A stretch of DNA of 64,000 bases, taken from Methylobacterium longum (lineage in GTDB: Bacteria > Pseudomonadota > Alphaproteobacteria > Rhizobiales > Beijerinckiaceae). Of the stretch, positions 17,380 to 27,387 are shown one piece after another. The position numbers were made by a program, and so were the translations under genes. The stretch covers positions 1-64,000 of the forward strand of contig NZ_BPQS01000015.1 in NCBI RefSeq assembly GCF_022179385.1, read 5' to 3'. The notes under the pieces are model-generated. The model was not told the origin of the DNA, searched no databases, and saw only the letters and a list, made by a program, of their open reading frames with translations. Each line of letters opens with the position of its first letter. The stretch's first letter is position 1.

Positions 17380-17889
17380 ATGGCACACGTGAACGAGGTC
17401 AAGGACAGGTTCCGCGCGCGGCTGCAGGAGGCCGATGCCCGCAGCAACGATTTCCGCAAGAAGCTCCTGGAGGACGGCGCCCGGGCGCTGGAGCCGGTCG
17501 TCGGCGTGCTGCACCTCATGGCCGAGGTCCTCAACGAGGAGGACAACGTCCACGGCAGCATCACCGGCCTCGAGGCCAAGATCGACCAGGACAACTTCAT
17601 CAGCCTCTGCGCGCAGCTGCGCGGCACCGAGTCGGAGCAGAAGATCAAGATCAAGTACGGGCCCGAACTCGGCGGCAGCAACTACATCTCGGTCTCGGGC
17701 CTGAACCAGCGCTACAACGAGCGCCTCGTGCCCGGAGCGGCGAGCTGCGCCGTCGGCCGGACGGTCGGCAGCGACATCCAGCTCGACGAGCACCGGGGCG
17801 ACGAGCTGGCCGAGGTGGTGCGCGAGGTCATCGAGGATTTCTACGCCGCCCAGATCGAGCAGCGCAGCCACTTCGCCTTCGCGCGCTGA
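17380..17889 (+). CDS. Hypothetical protein with helical N-terminus
   Basis: 169 residues, family not recognised. Residues 1-55 are charged and helical (EVKDRFRARLQEADARSNDF), likely a coiled coil. The middle is mixed (KIDQDNFISLCAQLRG, KIKIKYGPELGGSNYISVSG) and looks like beta strands. The end is acidic helix (ELAEVVREVIEDFYAAQIEQ). There are no signal peptide or membrane segments. GGGAGG precedes the ATG. The elaborate AT-rich upstream region with TGCA palindromes suggests tight regulation. It sits between the Bat operon and the fluoride genes. Confidence 0.8.
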   Translation: MAHVNEVKDRFRARLQEADARSNDFRKKLLEDGARALEPVVGVLHLMAEVLNEEDNVHGSITGLEAKIDQDNFISLCAQLRGTESEQKIKIKYGPELGGSNYISVSGLNQRYNERLVPGAASCAVGRTVGSDIQLDEHRGDELAEVVREVIEDFYAAQIEQRSHFAFAR

Positions 17890-17956
17890 TCCGGCGGGAT
17901 CGCGGGCGAGCCGGAAAACCCGTTTCCCCCGTCGCGCATCCTGCGCTATCCCTGTC

Positions 17957-18021
17957 CGCGATGGGGATGGAGCTCCCCGACAACCGCCCGGCAATCCCGT
18001 GCCGGGCTGATGGCTCCTACC
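17957..18021 (+). ncRNA. Fluoride riboswitch (crcB motif)
   Basis: The segment runs from GCGATGGGGATGG through GACAACCGCC to the hallmark ending CTGATGGCTCCTACC, about 90 bases before crcB. The GGGGATGG...CTCCCC hairpin, the conserved AACCGC stretch and the 3' TGATGGCTCCTAC together match the crcB RNA consensus. That RNA senses fluoride and turns on export genes. The downstream gene is crcB, as expected. Exact borders are estimated by eye. Confidence 0.88.
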
Positions 18022-18109
18022 GCACGGGCGCGCCTGACGCCGTCCGCGGTGGGGCCGTGCGCCGAGCCGCGACGTGACGCAGCCGCCCGACCGAACAGGA
18101 AGGGCAGGC

Positions 18110-18499
18110 ATGATCAACACCCTCATCGTCATCCTCGGCGCCGGGCTCGGCGGCGGGACCCGCCACGGGATCAACGTCGCGGTGGCGCGGCTGCTGCCCG
18201 GCCTCGGCTTCCCCCTCGCCACGCTGATCATCAACGTGCTGGGCTCGTTCCTGATGGGCGTGCTCGCGGAGGGTTTTGCCCTGCGGGGCGCCGCCGGCCA
18301 TCCGGCCCGGCTATTCCTGACCACCGGGATCCTCGGCGGCTTCACGACCTTCTCGACCTTCTCCCTCGACGCGATCAGCCTGTACGAGCGCGGCGAGCCG
18401 GCCGCGGCCGCGGGCTACGTCGTCGCCTCGGTGGCGGCCGGCCTGGTCGGCCTCGTGGCGGGCCTCGCGCTGGTGCGGGCGATCCTGAGCGGGGGGTGA
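18110..18499 (+). CDS. crcB: Fluoride channel/exporter CrcB (Fluc)
   Basis: 129 residues with four hydrophobic helices; it forms dual-topology dimers that release fluoride across the inner membrane. Diagnostic motifs are GAGLGGGTRHGIN near the start, IINVLGSFLMG and GGFTTFSTFSLDA. ATG 18110 has AGGAAGGGCAGG just upstream; earlier in-frame starts would lie between the riboswitch and the ribosome site. Expression should rise when fluoride binds the upstream riboswitch. Confidence 0.95.
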   Translation: MINTLIVILGAGLGGGTRHGINVAVARLLPGLGFPLATLIINVLGSFLMGVLAEGFALRGAAGHPARLFLTTGILGGFTTFSTFSLDAISLYERGEPAAAAGYVVASVAAGLVGLVAGLALVRAILSGG

Positions 18500-18542
18500 A
18501 ACGTTCCGGTTCGCGGGGACCGGTCCTGCCGAGACTCCGCCC

Positions 18543-19373
18543 TCAATCGGCGATGAACTTGAGCCGGTGGTCGCGGTACAGGTCGACGATCGCCGCCGCG
18601 GTCTCCTCGATCGAGCGGCGGGTCACGTCGATCGTCGGCCAGCGGTTCCGGGTGAACAGCCGGCGCGACATCGTGATCTCGTCGGCCACCGCCGAGCGGT
18701 CGACGTAGAGGGAGGATTCGTCGGCGTTGAGGCTGGAGAGCCGGTTCTGCCGGATCTGCACGATCCGCTCCGGTGAGGCGAACAGCCCGACGACCAGGGG
18801 CTTGCGGGCGCGCTCGATCGCCGGCGGCAGCGGCATGCCCGGCACCAGCGGCAGGTTGGTGGTCTTGAGGCCGCGATTGGCGAGGTAGATCGAGGTCGGC
18901 GTCTTCGAGGTCCGGCTGACGCCCAGCAGGATCACGTCGGCCTCCTCCAGATCCTCCGGCAGGTTGCCGTCGTCGTGGGCCAGCGTGAAGTTCATCGCGT
19001 CGATGCGCTTGAAGTACTCGGCGTTCAGCATGTGCTGGGCGCCGGGTCGGGCCGTGGTCTCGGCGCCGAGATAGGCGCGCAGCAGGTCGTGGACCGGCCG
19101 CAGCACCGACAGGCAGGGGGATCCGGTCTCCCGGGCAACCTCCTCCAGCCGCTCGCCGAGGTCACCGCCCACCAGGGTGTAGAGGACGAGGCCCGGCGCC
19201 GCCCGGATCTCGGAGATCACCCGGTCGAGCTGCGCGGCCGAGCGCACCAGAGGGTAGACGTGCTCGATCGCCGAGACGCCCTCGTACTGGGCGGCCGCGG
19301 CGCGCCCGACATTGATCAGCGTCTCGCCGGTGGAGTCGGAGACGAGGTGCAGGTGGAAGTAGCTGCGGCCCAT
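18543..19373 (-). CDS. ppsR: Pyruvate, phosphate dikinase regulatory protein (DUF299)
   Basis: 276 residues. This family both phosphorylates (ADP-dependent) and dephosphorylates PPDK or PEP synthase, setting gluconeogenic flux. The start [14 protein letters not shown] is strongly conserved, as are the P-loop-like [20 protein letters not shown] and the C-terminal [23 protein letters not shown] 19373 ([10 protein letters not shown]) fits; the upstream frame is unsupported. It is divergent from hemE across a gap that in related bacteria holds the replication origin. Confidence 0.94.
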   Translation of the reverse strand: MGRSYFHLHLVSDSTGETLINVGRAAAAQYEGVSAIEHVYPLVRSAAQLDRVISEIRAAPGLVLYTLVGGDLGERLEEVARETGSPCLSVLRPVHDLLRAYLGAETTARPGAQHMLNAEYFKRIDAMNFTLAHDDGNLPEDLEEADVILLGVSRTSKTPTSIYLANRGLKTTNLPLVPGMPLPPAIERARKPLVVGLFASPERIVQIRQNRLSSLNADESSLYVDRSAVADEITMSRRLFTRNRWPTIDVTRRSIEETAAAIVDLYRDHRLKFIAD

Positions 19374-19848
19374 TCTGGTCGCCTTTGCGGTCGCCGTTGG
19401 CGGGGCCCACGTTGTCCACCGCCGGCCGCCAGGGGAGTCGATGAGTGTGGATAGGATGCCCGACCGGGCCGGTCCAGGGCGATTCCGTTGCGCGCTATCG
19501 ACTCCGCCGTTCACAGGCAGACGGTCGGGACGCGCAGAATCCGGCCCGCTGGGAGAATCCGGGACGCATCCGGGGCCCGCACTGGACTCGGCGCCGCCAA
19601 GCCGCTGTCGGACTTGGCCGTTCTCACAAGATGAAGCGAATCCTTTAAAGCCCCGTTAACGGCGCGGCGCCGGGGACCGCCTGTGGACGCTTTTGCGCTC
19701 CCGCGATTCGCCCCCCCAATAGAAAAAACAGAGTCCTAGAATCTCTCTTTTCTTTTCGAAGGGGCCTGTGTGGGGATCGTCGCGCTTCGACTCGACAGGA
19801 GGCGCGCCGACGGGCATGCGGGATGACGGATACGGGATGGGAACGACG
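19374..19848. other. oriC: Candidate chromosomal replication origin (hemE-ppsR gap)
   Basis: A 475-base divergent gap. It contains a perfect TTAA-N7-TTAA CtrA-type site (19645-19659). Three DnaA-box-like sequences are at 19412-19420, 19446-19454 (one mismatch to the reverse of TTATCCACA) and 19682-19690. A run rich in A and T lies at 19718-19760. In Caulobacter the origin lies beside hemE and is controlled by CtrA, and the hemE/DUF299 gap is conserved in other alphaproteobacteria. Promoters for hemE and ppsR must also lie here. The assignment is by position and motifs only. Confidence 0.6.
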
Positions 19849-21003
<1,155 letters not shown>

Positions 21004-21013
21004 GGCGGGACGC

Positions 21014-21445
21014 GTGCTGTACGACTGGATCAAGGCCGGCCACGTCATCAGCCTGATCGCCTGGATGGCCGGCATGCTCTACCTGCCCCGGCTGTTCGTC
21101 TATCACGCGAGCCTGCCGCCCGGCTCGGAGCCGCAGGCCGCGACCTTCAAGGTGATGGAGCGCCGCCTGCTCAAGGCGATCATGACCCCGGCGCTGATCG
21201 CCACCTGGGCGTTCGGGCTGGCGCTCGCCGGGATGAGCGGCTTCTACGCGAGCCCCTGGCTGCAGGCGAAGTTCGTGCTGGTGCTCGCGATGTCGGGCAT
21301 CCACGGCTGGCTCGCCCGGATGGTCAAGGATTTCGCCGCCGACCGGAACACCCGCGGGCACCGGTTCTACCGGGTGCTCAACGAGGTGCCGACGCTGCTG
21401 ATGATCGGCATCGTCATCCTGGCGATCGTCAAGCCGGGCTCCTGA
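21014..21445 (+). CDS. hemJ: Protoporphyrinogen IX oxidase HemJ
   Basis: 143 residues, four hydrophobic helices; the HemJ type of protoporphyrinogen oxidase used by most alphaproteobacteria. The start YDWIKAGHVISLIAWMAGML contains the conserved haem-ligand His, then LYLPRLFVYH, and AKFVLVLAMSGIHGW and VLNEVPTLLMI match the family. The start is GTG 21014 with GAGGCGGGA upstream. Position after hemE is conserved and makes functional sense. Confidence 0.92.
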   Translation: MLYDWIKAGHVISLIAWMAGMLYLPRLFVYHASLPPGSEPQAATFKVMERRLLKAIMTPALIATWAFGLALAGMSGFYASPWLQAKFVLVLAMSGIHGWLARMVKDFAADRNTRGHRFYRVLNEVPTLLMIGIVILAIVKPGS

Positions 21446-21520
21446 GCCCGGGATCCCGGGCCGGTTCACCACGCCGCGGCGGCGCGCGGAGCCTTTCGCC
21501 GGCCGGACCGTTCTGAGGCC

Positions 21521-21868
21521 ATGTCGAAGTCGTTCCCCGCCGTCCTGGTCCTGACCGCCCTGGCGTTCGGACCCTGCGCGCAGGCCGCGAGCTTCCCGTG
21601 CGACAGGGCCGAGGCGGCCGACGAGAAGGCCGTGTGCGCACACCGGCCCCTCAACGACCGGGACGTCGAGATGGCGACCCGGTTCGAGATCCTGAAGGCC
21701 GTTCTGCCGATGGGCGGCCAGACCAAGCTGCGCGATGACCAGGAGGCGTGGCTGACGGAGCGCCGGACCTGCGGCGGCGACGTCGCCTGCCTCACCGGGG
21801 TGTACGACACGCGGCTGAAGGTGCTGCGCGGGGTCTTGGCGGAGTTCGCCAAGCAGGGGCCGCAGTAG
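21521..21868 (+). CDS. LprI-like lysozyme-inhibitor domain protein (DUF1311)
   Basis: 115 residues with a signal peptide (SKSFPAVLVLTALAFGPCAQAA). The mature part FPCDRAEAADEKAVCAHRPLNDRDVEMATRFE follows the DUF1311 pattern: paired Cys, then an L-x-x-x-D helix. ERRTCGGDVACLTGVYDTRL adds the second Cys pair. Members of this domain inhibit lysozyme or have unknown periplasmic roles. A run of 75 bases separates it from hemJ; it may be independent. Confidence 0.8.
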   Translation: MSKSFPAVLVLTALAFGPCAQAASFPCDRAEAADEKAVCAHRPLNDRDVEMATRFEILKAVLPMGGQTKLRDDQEAWLTERRTCGGDVACLTGVYDTRLKVLRGVLAEFAKQGPQ

Positions 21869-21988
21869 TTCGAGCGGCCGGTCCAGGGCCCCGAACGCGG
21901 ACGACGGCCGGAACATGCCGATGCCGTCGGCCGGCGCCGGCCGCGAACCCCTAGCGCGCGCCCGCCCTCCGCCCCCGGATATCGGCCC

Positions 21989-22981
21989 TCACAACCGCGC
22001 CAGCAGCCGCTCCGCCAGGGGGTTCTCGGCCGCGAAGGCGTAGTCCACGCGCCGCACCGTCACGGCCCGGGCGCCGGCCTGGACCAGGGCTCCCGCGAGG
22101 TCGAACACCGCGCCCTCCGGGCAGCGCAGGACGATCTCGCCCTCCGCGCCCTTCGGCGCGCCGTAGGGCAACTCGGCCTCGTGCAGGCCCGCGATGGTGG
22201 CGAGGTCGATCGTGCCGCTCTCCGGCAGGGCGGCGCGCACCTCCCGGGTGGTCCGGGCGCGCTCCTCGGCGGCGATGCGGCCGAGCACGGTGCGCAGGGC
22301 CGCCCGCTGGCCCTCGCCCCAGGGCGCCTTCAGCGAGGCGACGAGGTTCGCCTCCGAGCGCAGGATGATGCCGTCGTCCAGCACCTTCAGGGCGTTGGCG
22401 CTGAGGGTGGCGCCCGTGGTGGTGATGTCGACCACGATCTCGGCCGAGCCCGCCGCCGGCGCCCCCTCGGTGGCGCCCAGGCTCTCGACGATCCGGTAGT
22501 CGGCCACGCCCTTCTCGGCGAAGAACCGGCGGGTCAGGTTCACGTACTTGGTGGCCACGCGCAGGCGCCGCCCGTGGCGGGTGCGCATGCCGGCCGCGAC
22601 CTCGTCGAGGTCGGACATGTCGCGCACGTCGATCCAGGCCTGGGGCACCGCCACCACCACGGTGGCGTTGCCGAAGCCCAGCGGCGTCAGCAGCTCGACC
22701 TGGCCGCGCACGTCCGGCAGGGTCTCGCGGATCAGGTCCTCGCCGGTGACACCGAGATGGGCGGCGCCCGAGGCGAGCTGCGCGGCGATCTCGGAGGCCG
22801 AGAGGTAGCGCACCTCGACGTCGGGCACGCCCAGCAGCTTGCCGCGGTAGTCGCGGGCGCCCGCGCCTTGAGCGAGCTTGAGGCCCGCGCGGCCGAAGAA
22901 CGCGCTGGCATTCTCCTGCAGGCGGCCCTTCGACGGGACGGCGAGGATCAGCGGCAGGGTGGTCGCGTCCGAAGCACTCAT
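21989..22981 (-). CDS. hisG: ATP phosphoribosyltransferase, catalytic subunit
   Basis: The first step of histidine synthesis. 330 residues: LILAVPSKGRLQENA, ARDYRGKL, LGVTGEDLIRE, and the PRPP loop VVDITTTGATLSANALKVLDDG are clear. The last ~85 residues (PYGAPKGAEGEIVLRCPEGA, VDYAFAAENPLAERLL) exceed the short form that normally needs HisZ, yet a HisZ gene is fused by overlap upstream. Its ATG overlaps the hisZ stop (ATGA at 22981). The Bradyrhizobium enzyme, from memory, has a similar length. Confidence 0.94.
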   Translation of the reverse strand: MSASDATTLPLILAVPSKGRLQENASAFFGRAGLKLAQGAGARDYRGKLLGVPDVEVRYLSASEIAAQLASGAAHLGVTGEDLIRETLPDVRGQVELLTPLGFGNATVVVAVPQAWIDVRDMSDLDEVAAGMRTRHGRRLRVATKYVNLTRRFFAEKGVADYRIVESLGATEGAPAAGSAEIVVDITTTGATLSANALKVLDDGIILRSEANLVASLKAPWGEGQRAALRTVLGRIAAEERARTTREVRAALPESGTIDLATIAGLHEAELPYGAPKGAEGEIVLRCPEGAVFDLAGALVQAGARAVTVRRVDYAFAAENPLAERLLARL

Positions 22982-24120
22982 CGGCCGGCTCCCGCCACGC
23001 GCTCGATCCAGAAGGTGCAGCCCACCGCGGGCAGCGGGACGGGGCTGCCGAGATGGCCGAGCAGGCCGTCGTAGCGGCCGCCGCCGACCAGGATCGGGCC
23101 CGCTTCTTCGGTCACCTCGAAGATGAAGCCGGTGTAGTAGTCGAGGTTGCGGGCGAAGCCGCCCTGGAAGCGGAACCGCTCGATCGGCAGGCCGCGGGCC
23201 GCGATGAAGCCGGTGCGCTCCTCGAACAGGTCGAGGGCGGCCGAGAGGGCGTCGTGGCGGATCTGCGCGTCGGCGACCAGCGCCCGCAGGTCGCGGGCGG
23301 CCGCGTCCGGATGGCCGGCGATCACCCGGTAGCGGTCGAGGATCGCGCGGTTCTCGGCGTTGAGCCCAGCCCCGCCATGGGCCTGTGCGGAGGCCTTGGC
23401 GAGGAAGCGCTCGGCAATCTCGCCGGCGCTGCGCCCGCCCACCGCCGAGATGCCGGCGATCGCCAGCACGTCCTCCACGAAGGCGCGCACGCCCCGCGGG
23501 TCCTGGCCCTGGATCGCCGCCAGCAGGCCCGCATGGGGATCCTCGGGACGGGTCCCTTCGGCGCCGTTGGTGACGGCATCGAGCGAGCGCCCGGCCGCCA
23601 GCGCCCGGAGCGTCCGGCGCTTGGCGGCGGGCGGGACCGCGAGGCCGTCGAGGAGCGCCACGGTCAGGCCCATGTCGCCGAGCCGCACCGCCGGGTCGGT
23701 CCGGCCGAACAGCGCGAGGCCTTCCAGGGCGAGACCCAGCACCTCGGCGTCGGCCGCCGGCGTGTCGGTGCGCCCGATCGACTCGATCCCGGCCTGGAAG
23801 AACTCGTCGGGCTCGTCGGCGGCGAGCCGGAAGACCGGGCCGCAATAGCTGTAATCCGCCGCCCGTCCGTCGGACTCCGCGCGGTGCAGGCGGCAGACCG
23901 GAATGGTGAATTCGGGCCGCAGGCACAATTCGGCCCCGCCCGCGTCCTGGGTGACGAAGATCCGCCGGCGGATATCCTCGCCCGACAGTTCGAGGAACGG
24001 CTCCAGCGGCTGCAGCACCGGCGGCGTCACCGGCCGGTAGCCGGCCGCCGCCAGATGCGCGAGCAGCCGCGTGCGCGCCGCGTCCCCCGCCCCCGTCTCT
24101 CCCGCCTCCGGTCGTGTCAT
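22978..24120 (-). CDS. hisZ: ATP phosphoribosyltransferase regulatory subunit
   Basis: 380 residues; a histidyl-tRNA-synthetase-like protein without tRNA charging that activates HisG. Motifs: ELSGEDIRRRIFVTQD, LCLRPEFTIPVCRLH (class II core), YSYCGPVFR and the C-terminal GGRYDGLLGHLG. The normal hisS catalytic pieces are altered. ATG 24120 is supported by start-to-family alignment. A 12-13-bp tandem repeat lies 36-110 bases upstream. The pair hisZ-hisG is an operon. Confidence 0.91.
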   Translation of the reverse strand: MTRPEAGETGAGDAARTRLLAHLAAAGYRPVTPPVLQPLEPFLELSGEDIRRRIFVTQDAGGAELCLRPEFTIPVCRLHRAESDGRAADYSYCGPVFRLAADEPDEFFQAGIESIGRTDTPAADAEVLGLALEGLALFGRTDPAVRLGDMGLTVALLDGLAVPPAAKRRTLRALAAGRSLDAVTNGAEGTRPEDPHAGLLAAIQGQDPRGVRAFVEDVLAIAGISAVGGRSAGEIAERFLAKASAQAHGGAGLNAENRAILDRYRVIAGHPDAAARDLRALVADAQIRHDALSAALDLFEERTGFIAARGLPIERFRFQGGFARNLDYYTGFIFEVTEEAGPILVGGGRYDGLLGHLGSPVPLPAVGCTFWIERVAGAGR

Positions 24121-24155
24121 CGCAATCCACCTCGCGGGCGCTCTGTAGCAACCGC

Positions 24156-24230
24156 GACCGGGCTTGGCGACCGGGTTGGCGACCGGGTTGGCGACCGGGT
24201 TGGCGACCGGGCTTGGCGACCGAGCTTGGC
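24156..24230. repeat. 12/13-bp tandem repeat ahead of hisZ
   Basis: Six adjacent copies of GACCGGGTTGGC: 24156-24168, 24169-24180, 24181-24192, 24193-24204, 24205-24217 and 24218-24230. The first and last two carry one extra C (GGGCTTGGC), so copies are 12 or 13 bases. The array lies in the leader or promoter region of hisZ. The remainder of 24231-24600 shows no gene. Confidence 0.85.
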
Positions 24231-24663
24231 GACGCCGTCGGTCGACCCGAACGGCATCGGCTTCCTCTCCACGGACGCAGCGCCGCGATCCCGGCGGGGC
24301 GATCTCGGTGAGCGCGGCGCCACCCGGGCCGGCCCGGCCGCTGGGCCGCGGCCGTCGACCTGCTCCGCGTCCCCGTCGCGGATCGTCTACCCGGTGGATA
24401 CCGCAAATACAGGGTCGGTTTCGTCGTCGGACATCGTGTCGTGTCAGGACCCTTCCGAGGCCTGATCCCTCGGCGCGATGCAGAGGCGGCGCCTGAAATC
24501 TCAGGACGGATCGAAGACGCGGCCGATTGCGTCCGGAGCGATGCCGGATCCATCATGGCGTAACCGGATCGTCCGGCGACGGAGTGGGGACAAGGCTGCG
24601 ATGCGGCGGCGCGCTTCTCGGGCCGTGGGCCGGCCGCGATGCACCGGGCTGTGCGCCGCGCTG

Positions 24664-25167
24664 ATCACGCTCCTCGCCGCCGCCCCCCGCCGCGCGGCCG
24701 ATCTCCTGCACCGGACGCCTGAGATCGCGGCATTCCGCGCGGCGACGCTGCTGCGGATGCTGGCGGACCTGCTGGCCGGTGAGGCGCCCCGGGGGCTCGG
24801 CGTGCCGCCGCTGGGCCCGCGCGCCCGCCTCGTCGTGCTGGCCGGTGACGACACCACCCTGGCGAACCTGTCGGGCGCCCTCGGTCTGGGCTGGTCGCTC
24901 CCGGGGCAGCCGGATCCCACGCCCCCCGGCGCCGCCCTCGCCTTCGAGCTCTGGCGCAACACCGAGACCGGCGCGCGGACGGTCCGGGTCCGGATCTACG
25001 CCCAGACCCTCGACCAGCTGCGGTCCGCCCGGGTGCTCGGCCCCCTCGATCCGCCGGTGACGTTGCCGCTGGCGATCGGGATCTGCCGGGCGCGGGAGGG
25101 TGCGTGCGGCGTGGAAACCTTCGCGACCAACCTCTGCGCCGCCGTGCCGCCCGTCTGCGTCCGATAG
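24664..25167 (+). pseudogene. Remnant of histidine acid phosphatase (AppA/phytase type)
   Basis: Only the C-terminal part of the family is present, equivalent to roughly the last 160 residues of E. coli AppA. It reads AADLLHRTPEIAAFRAATLL, LVVLAGDDTTLANLSGALGL, WSLPGQPDPTPPGAALAFELW and TLDQLRSARVLGPLDPP. The N-terminal catalytic RHGxRxP, signal peptide and most of the protein are missing. The catalytic HD of GHDTN has become GDDTT. The frame is open from 24478 with no family-like N-terminus, so I call it a decayed gene. A large adjacent ATG ORF is probably not made. Confidence 0.85.
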
Positions 25168-25279
25168 CGCCCGCGCGGAGCCGGCCCCGGACGAGGGCGC
25201 GGGCTGGAGACCGGCCGTCTCGGCCCTCCTCCGGATACGTCGCGATGCGTCCGGATGCGTCCGGAGGCCGGACAGGTTC

Positions 25280-25522
25280 TCAGAGGGGTCGGATGCTGCC
25301 GAGCCGGGCCCCGCGGGGCCGACGTGCCGGCTTGCGCCGTGTGAGGGAGGCGAGTGCGGGGGCGCCCGCGACGCCGGCGCTGAGGACGGGGGCACTGCCG
25401 GTGCCCGGCGTGGCGGCCGCGACGGCGCTCGGCAGGGGACCGGGGACCGGACGGGCCGCCGAGGCCGGCGCCGCGCAGGCGAGGACCAGCCCGGCCGACA
25501 GGATCAGGATCTTGGTGCGCAT
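25280..25522 (-). CDS. Small secreted protein, Ala/Pro-rich
   Basis: About 80 residues. The start MRTKILILSAGLVLACAAPA SAA is a signal peptide with an AxA cut site. The mature part is Ala, Pro and Gly-rich (PGPLPSAVAAATPGTGSAPV) and ends in a basic tail. ATG 25522 has AGGGAG upstream. No family is recognised. It sits between the hisS stop and the phosphatase relic on the strand of hisS. Confidence 0.6.
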   Translation of the reverse strand: MRTKILILSAGLVLACAAPASAARPVPGPLPSAVAAATPGTGSAPVLSAGVAGAPALASLTRRKPARRPRGARLGSIRPL

Positions 25523-25589
25523 CCCCGGATCTCCCTGCCGACGGCGTCGCGGCATCGACCGGGATCAACGCCGTCGAGGCCGCGGCGTT

Positions 25590-27137
25590 TCAACCGGCCG
25601 TGGATGTGAAATGCCGGGCCAGCACGGCGCGGACCTGCGCCACCAGATCGGCCTCGGGACAGGAGATCTGCGCCGGCCGCGCGGCCTTCCACTCGGCGTT
25701 GCTGGCGATGGACTCGGCTGCCCGGGCACCCTCGATCAGGTCCTTGATCTGGACCTCGCCGGCCAGCCGCTCGTTCGAGCCCTGGATCACCGCCACCGGG
25801 GCGCGGCGGCGGTCGGCATACTTCATCTGCGCCTTCATGCCGGCGGCGCCGAGATAGAGCTCGGCCCGGATGCCGTCGGCCCGCAGCAGCGCCACCAGCC
25901 GCTGGTAATCGGTCATGTTCTCCCGGTCGAGGACCAGCACCACGACGGGCCCGGGCGTCTCGGCACCGGCGAGCAGCGGGCTGCCGACGAGCTGCAGCGC
26001 CGAGAACAGCCGCGAGACGCCGATCGAGAAGCCGGTGGCCGGCACCGGCTCGGCCCGGAACCGCCCGACGAGGCCGTCGTAGCGGCCACCGCCGGCCACC
26101 GAGCCGAAGCGCACGGTCTGGCCGTCCTCGTTGGTGACGGGAAACGTCAGCTCGGCCTCGTAGACCGGGCCGGTATAGTACTCGAGCCCGCGCACCACGC
26201 TCGGATCGGCCCGGATCACGTCGTGGCCGTAGCCGGCGGCGGCGCAGAGCCGCATGATCGCGTGCAATTCGGCGATGCCCTCGCGGCCGGTCTCGGACGC
26301 GCCGACCGCGTCGTGCCAGCCCGCGAAGAACTTCTCCCAGAACGCCATCTTGTCGGCGCCGTCCCCGGCATCGGCCTGGAACGACACGTAGGCGAGGATC
26401 CGGCCGATCGCCGCCGCGTCGAGGCCCGCGCCCCGGGTGAAGTCGCCGCTCTCGTCCTTGCGGCCGGCGCCGAGCAAGTCGCGCACCCCGTCGACGCCCA
26501 GCCGGTCGAGCTTGTCGATGGCGCGCAGGACCGTCAGGCGCTGGCCGGCCTTGTCGGCGCCGGCGAGCCCGATCGCCTCCATGACGCCGTCGAGCACCTT
26601 GCGGTTGTTGACCTTGACGACGTACTGCCCGCCGAGCCCGAGGCGGTTCAGCGTGTCGGCCATCAGCATGCAGGTCTCGGCGTCGGCCGCCACCGATCCG
26701 GCGCCGACGATGTCGGCGTCGAACTGCATGAACTGGCGGAACCGGCCCGGCCCCGGCTTCTCGTTGCGGAAGACGTAGCCGGCCCGGTAGCTGCGATAGG
26801 GCTTCGGCAGCGCGTCGTAGTTCTCGGCCACGAACCGGGCCAGCGGCGCCGTGAGGTCGTAGCGCAGGCTCAGCCACGCCTCGTCGTCGTCCTGGAACGA
26901 GAACACGCCCGCATTCGGACGGTCGAGGTCGGGCAGGAACTTGCCCAAAGCTTCGGTGTACTCGACGAAGGGCGTCTCCAGGGCCTCGAAACCGTAGAGT
27001 TCGAAGCTCCTGCGAATCGTCTCCAGCATCCGTGCCTGCGCGGCGATCTCGCCGGCGCGCCGGTCGACGAAGCCGCGCGGCAGGCGGGGCTTCAGGGTCT
27101 CGGCCTTCTCGGCCCGGGGGGTATCGGCCTTGGACAT
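25590..27137 (-). CDS. hisS: Histidyl-tRNA synthetase
   Basis: 515 residues; charges tRNA-His in the cytoplasm. Class II motifs are visible: [38 protein letters not shown] (motif 2) and [15 protein letters not shown] (motif 3), with [15 protein letters not shown] between. An anticodon-binding domain ([20 protein letters not shown]) ends the protein. ATG 27137 ([11 protein letters not shown]) was chosen; the upstream MPDPESG start is less likely. It is upstream of the small secreted gene and the hisZG operon but separated by 1.5 kb. Confidence 0.95.
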   Translation of the reverse strand: MSKADTPRAEKAETLKPRLPRGFVDRRAGEIAAQARMLETIRRSFELYGFEALETPFVEYTEALGKFLPDLDRPNAGVFSFQDDDEAWLSLRYDLTAPLARFVAENYDALPKPYRSYRAGYVFRNEKPGPGRFRQFMQFDADIVGAGSVAADAETCMLMADTLNRLGLGGQYVVKVNNRKVLDGVMEAIGLAGADKAGQRLTVLRAIDKLDRLGVDGVRDLLGAGRKDESGDFTRGAGLDAAAIGRILAYVSFQADAGDGADKMAFWEKFFAGWHDAVGASETGREGIAELHAIMRLCAAAGYGHDVIRADPSVVRGLEYYTGPVYEAELTFPVTNEDGQTVRFGSVAGGGRYDGLVGRFRAEPVPATGFSIGVSRLFSALQLVGSPLLAGAETPGPVVVLVLDRENMTDYQRLVALLRADGIRAELYLGAAGMKAQMKYADRRRAPVAVIQGSNERLAGEVQIKDLIEGARAAESIASNAEWKAARPAQISCPEADLVAQVRAVLARHFTSTAG

Positions 27138-27387
27138 GGGTGCGCGTTCGCTTCTCGCGGACCCGGATTCCGGGTCCGGCATCGGATCTTGAATCGTCTC
27201 CGGCGGGCGGAGATCCTGGGGCCGGGCTCTAGAGCATGCCGCGCGAAAGGGGAATTCGGTTTCCGGCTGCCCGATGCGAGGCTGGCCCGGTGCGAGGCCG
27301 CCTCCCCGATCGGGTCCGGCTCCGCTCGACCGTGTCGTTCCGGAGCGCCGCCGGGGGTCCGGACCGACGGCCCGCGGGCGGGATCCG

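Noticed and set aside
24053..24465. Open frame running through the tandem repeat opposite hisZ
   Set aside because: It is antisense to hisZ and then crosses the repeat; no start or family evidence.
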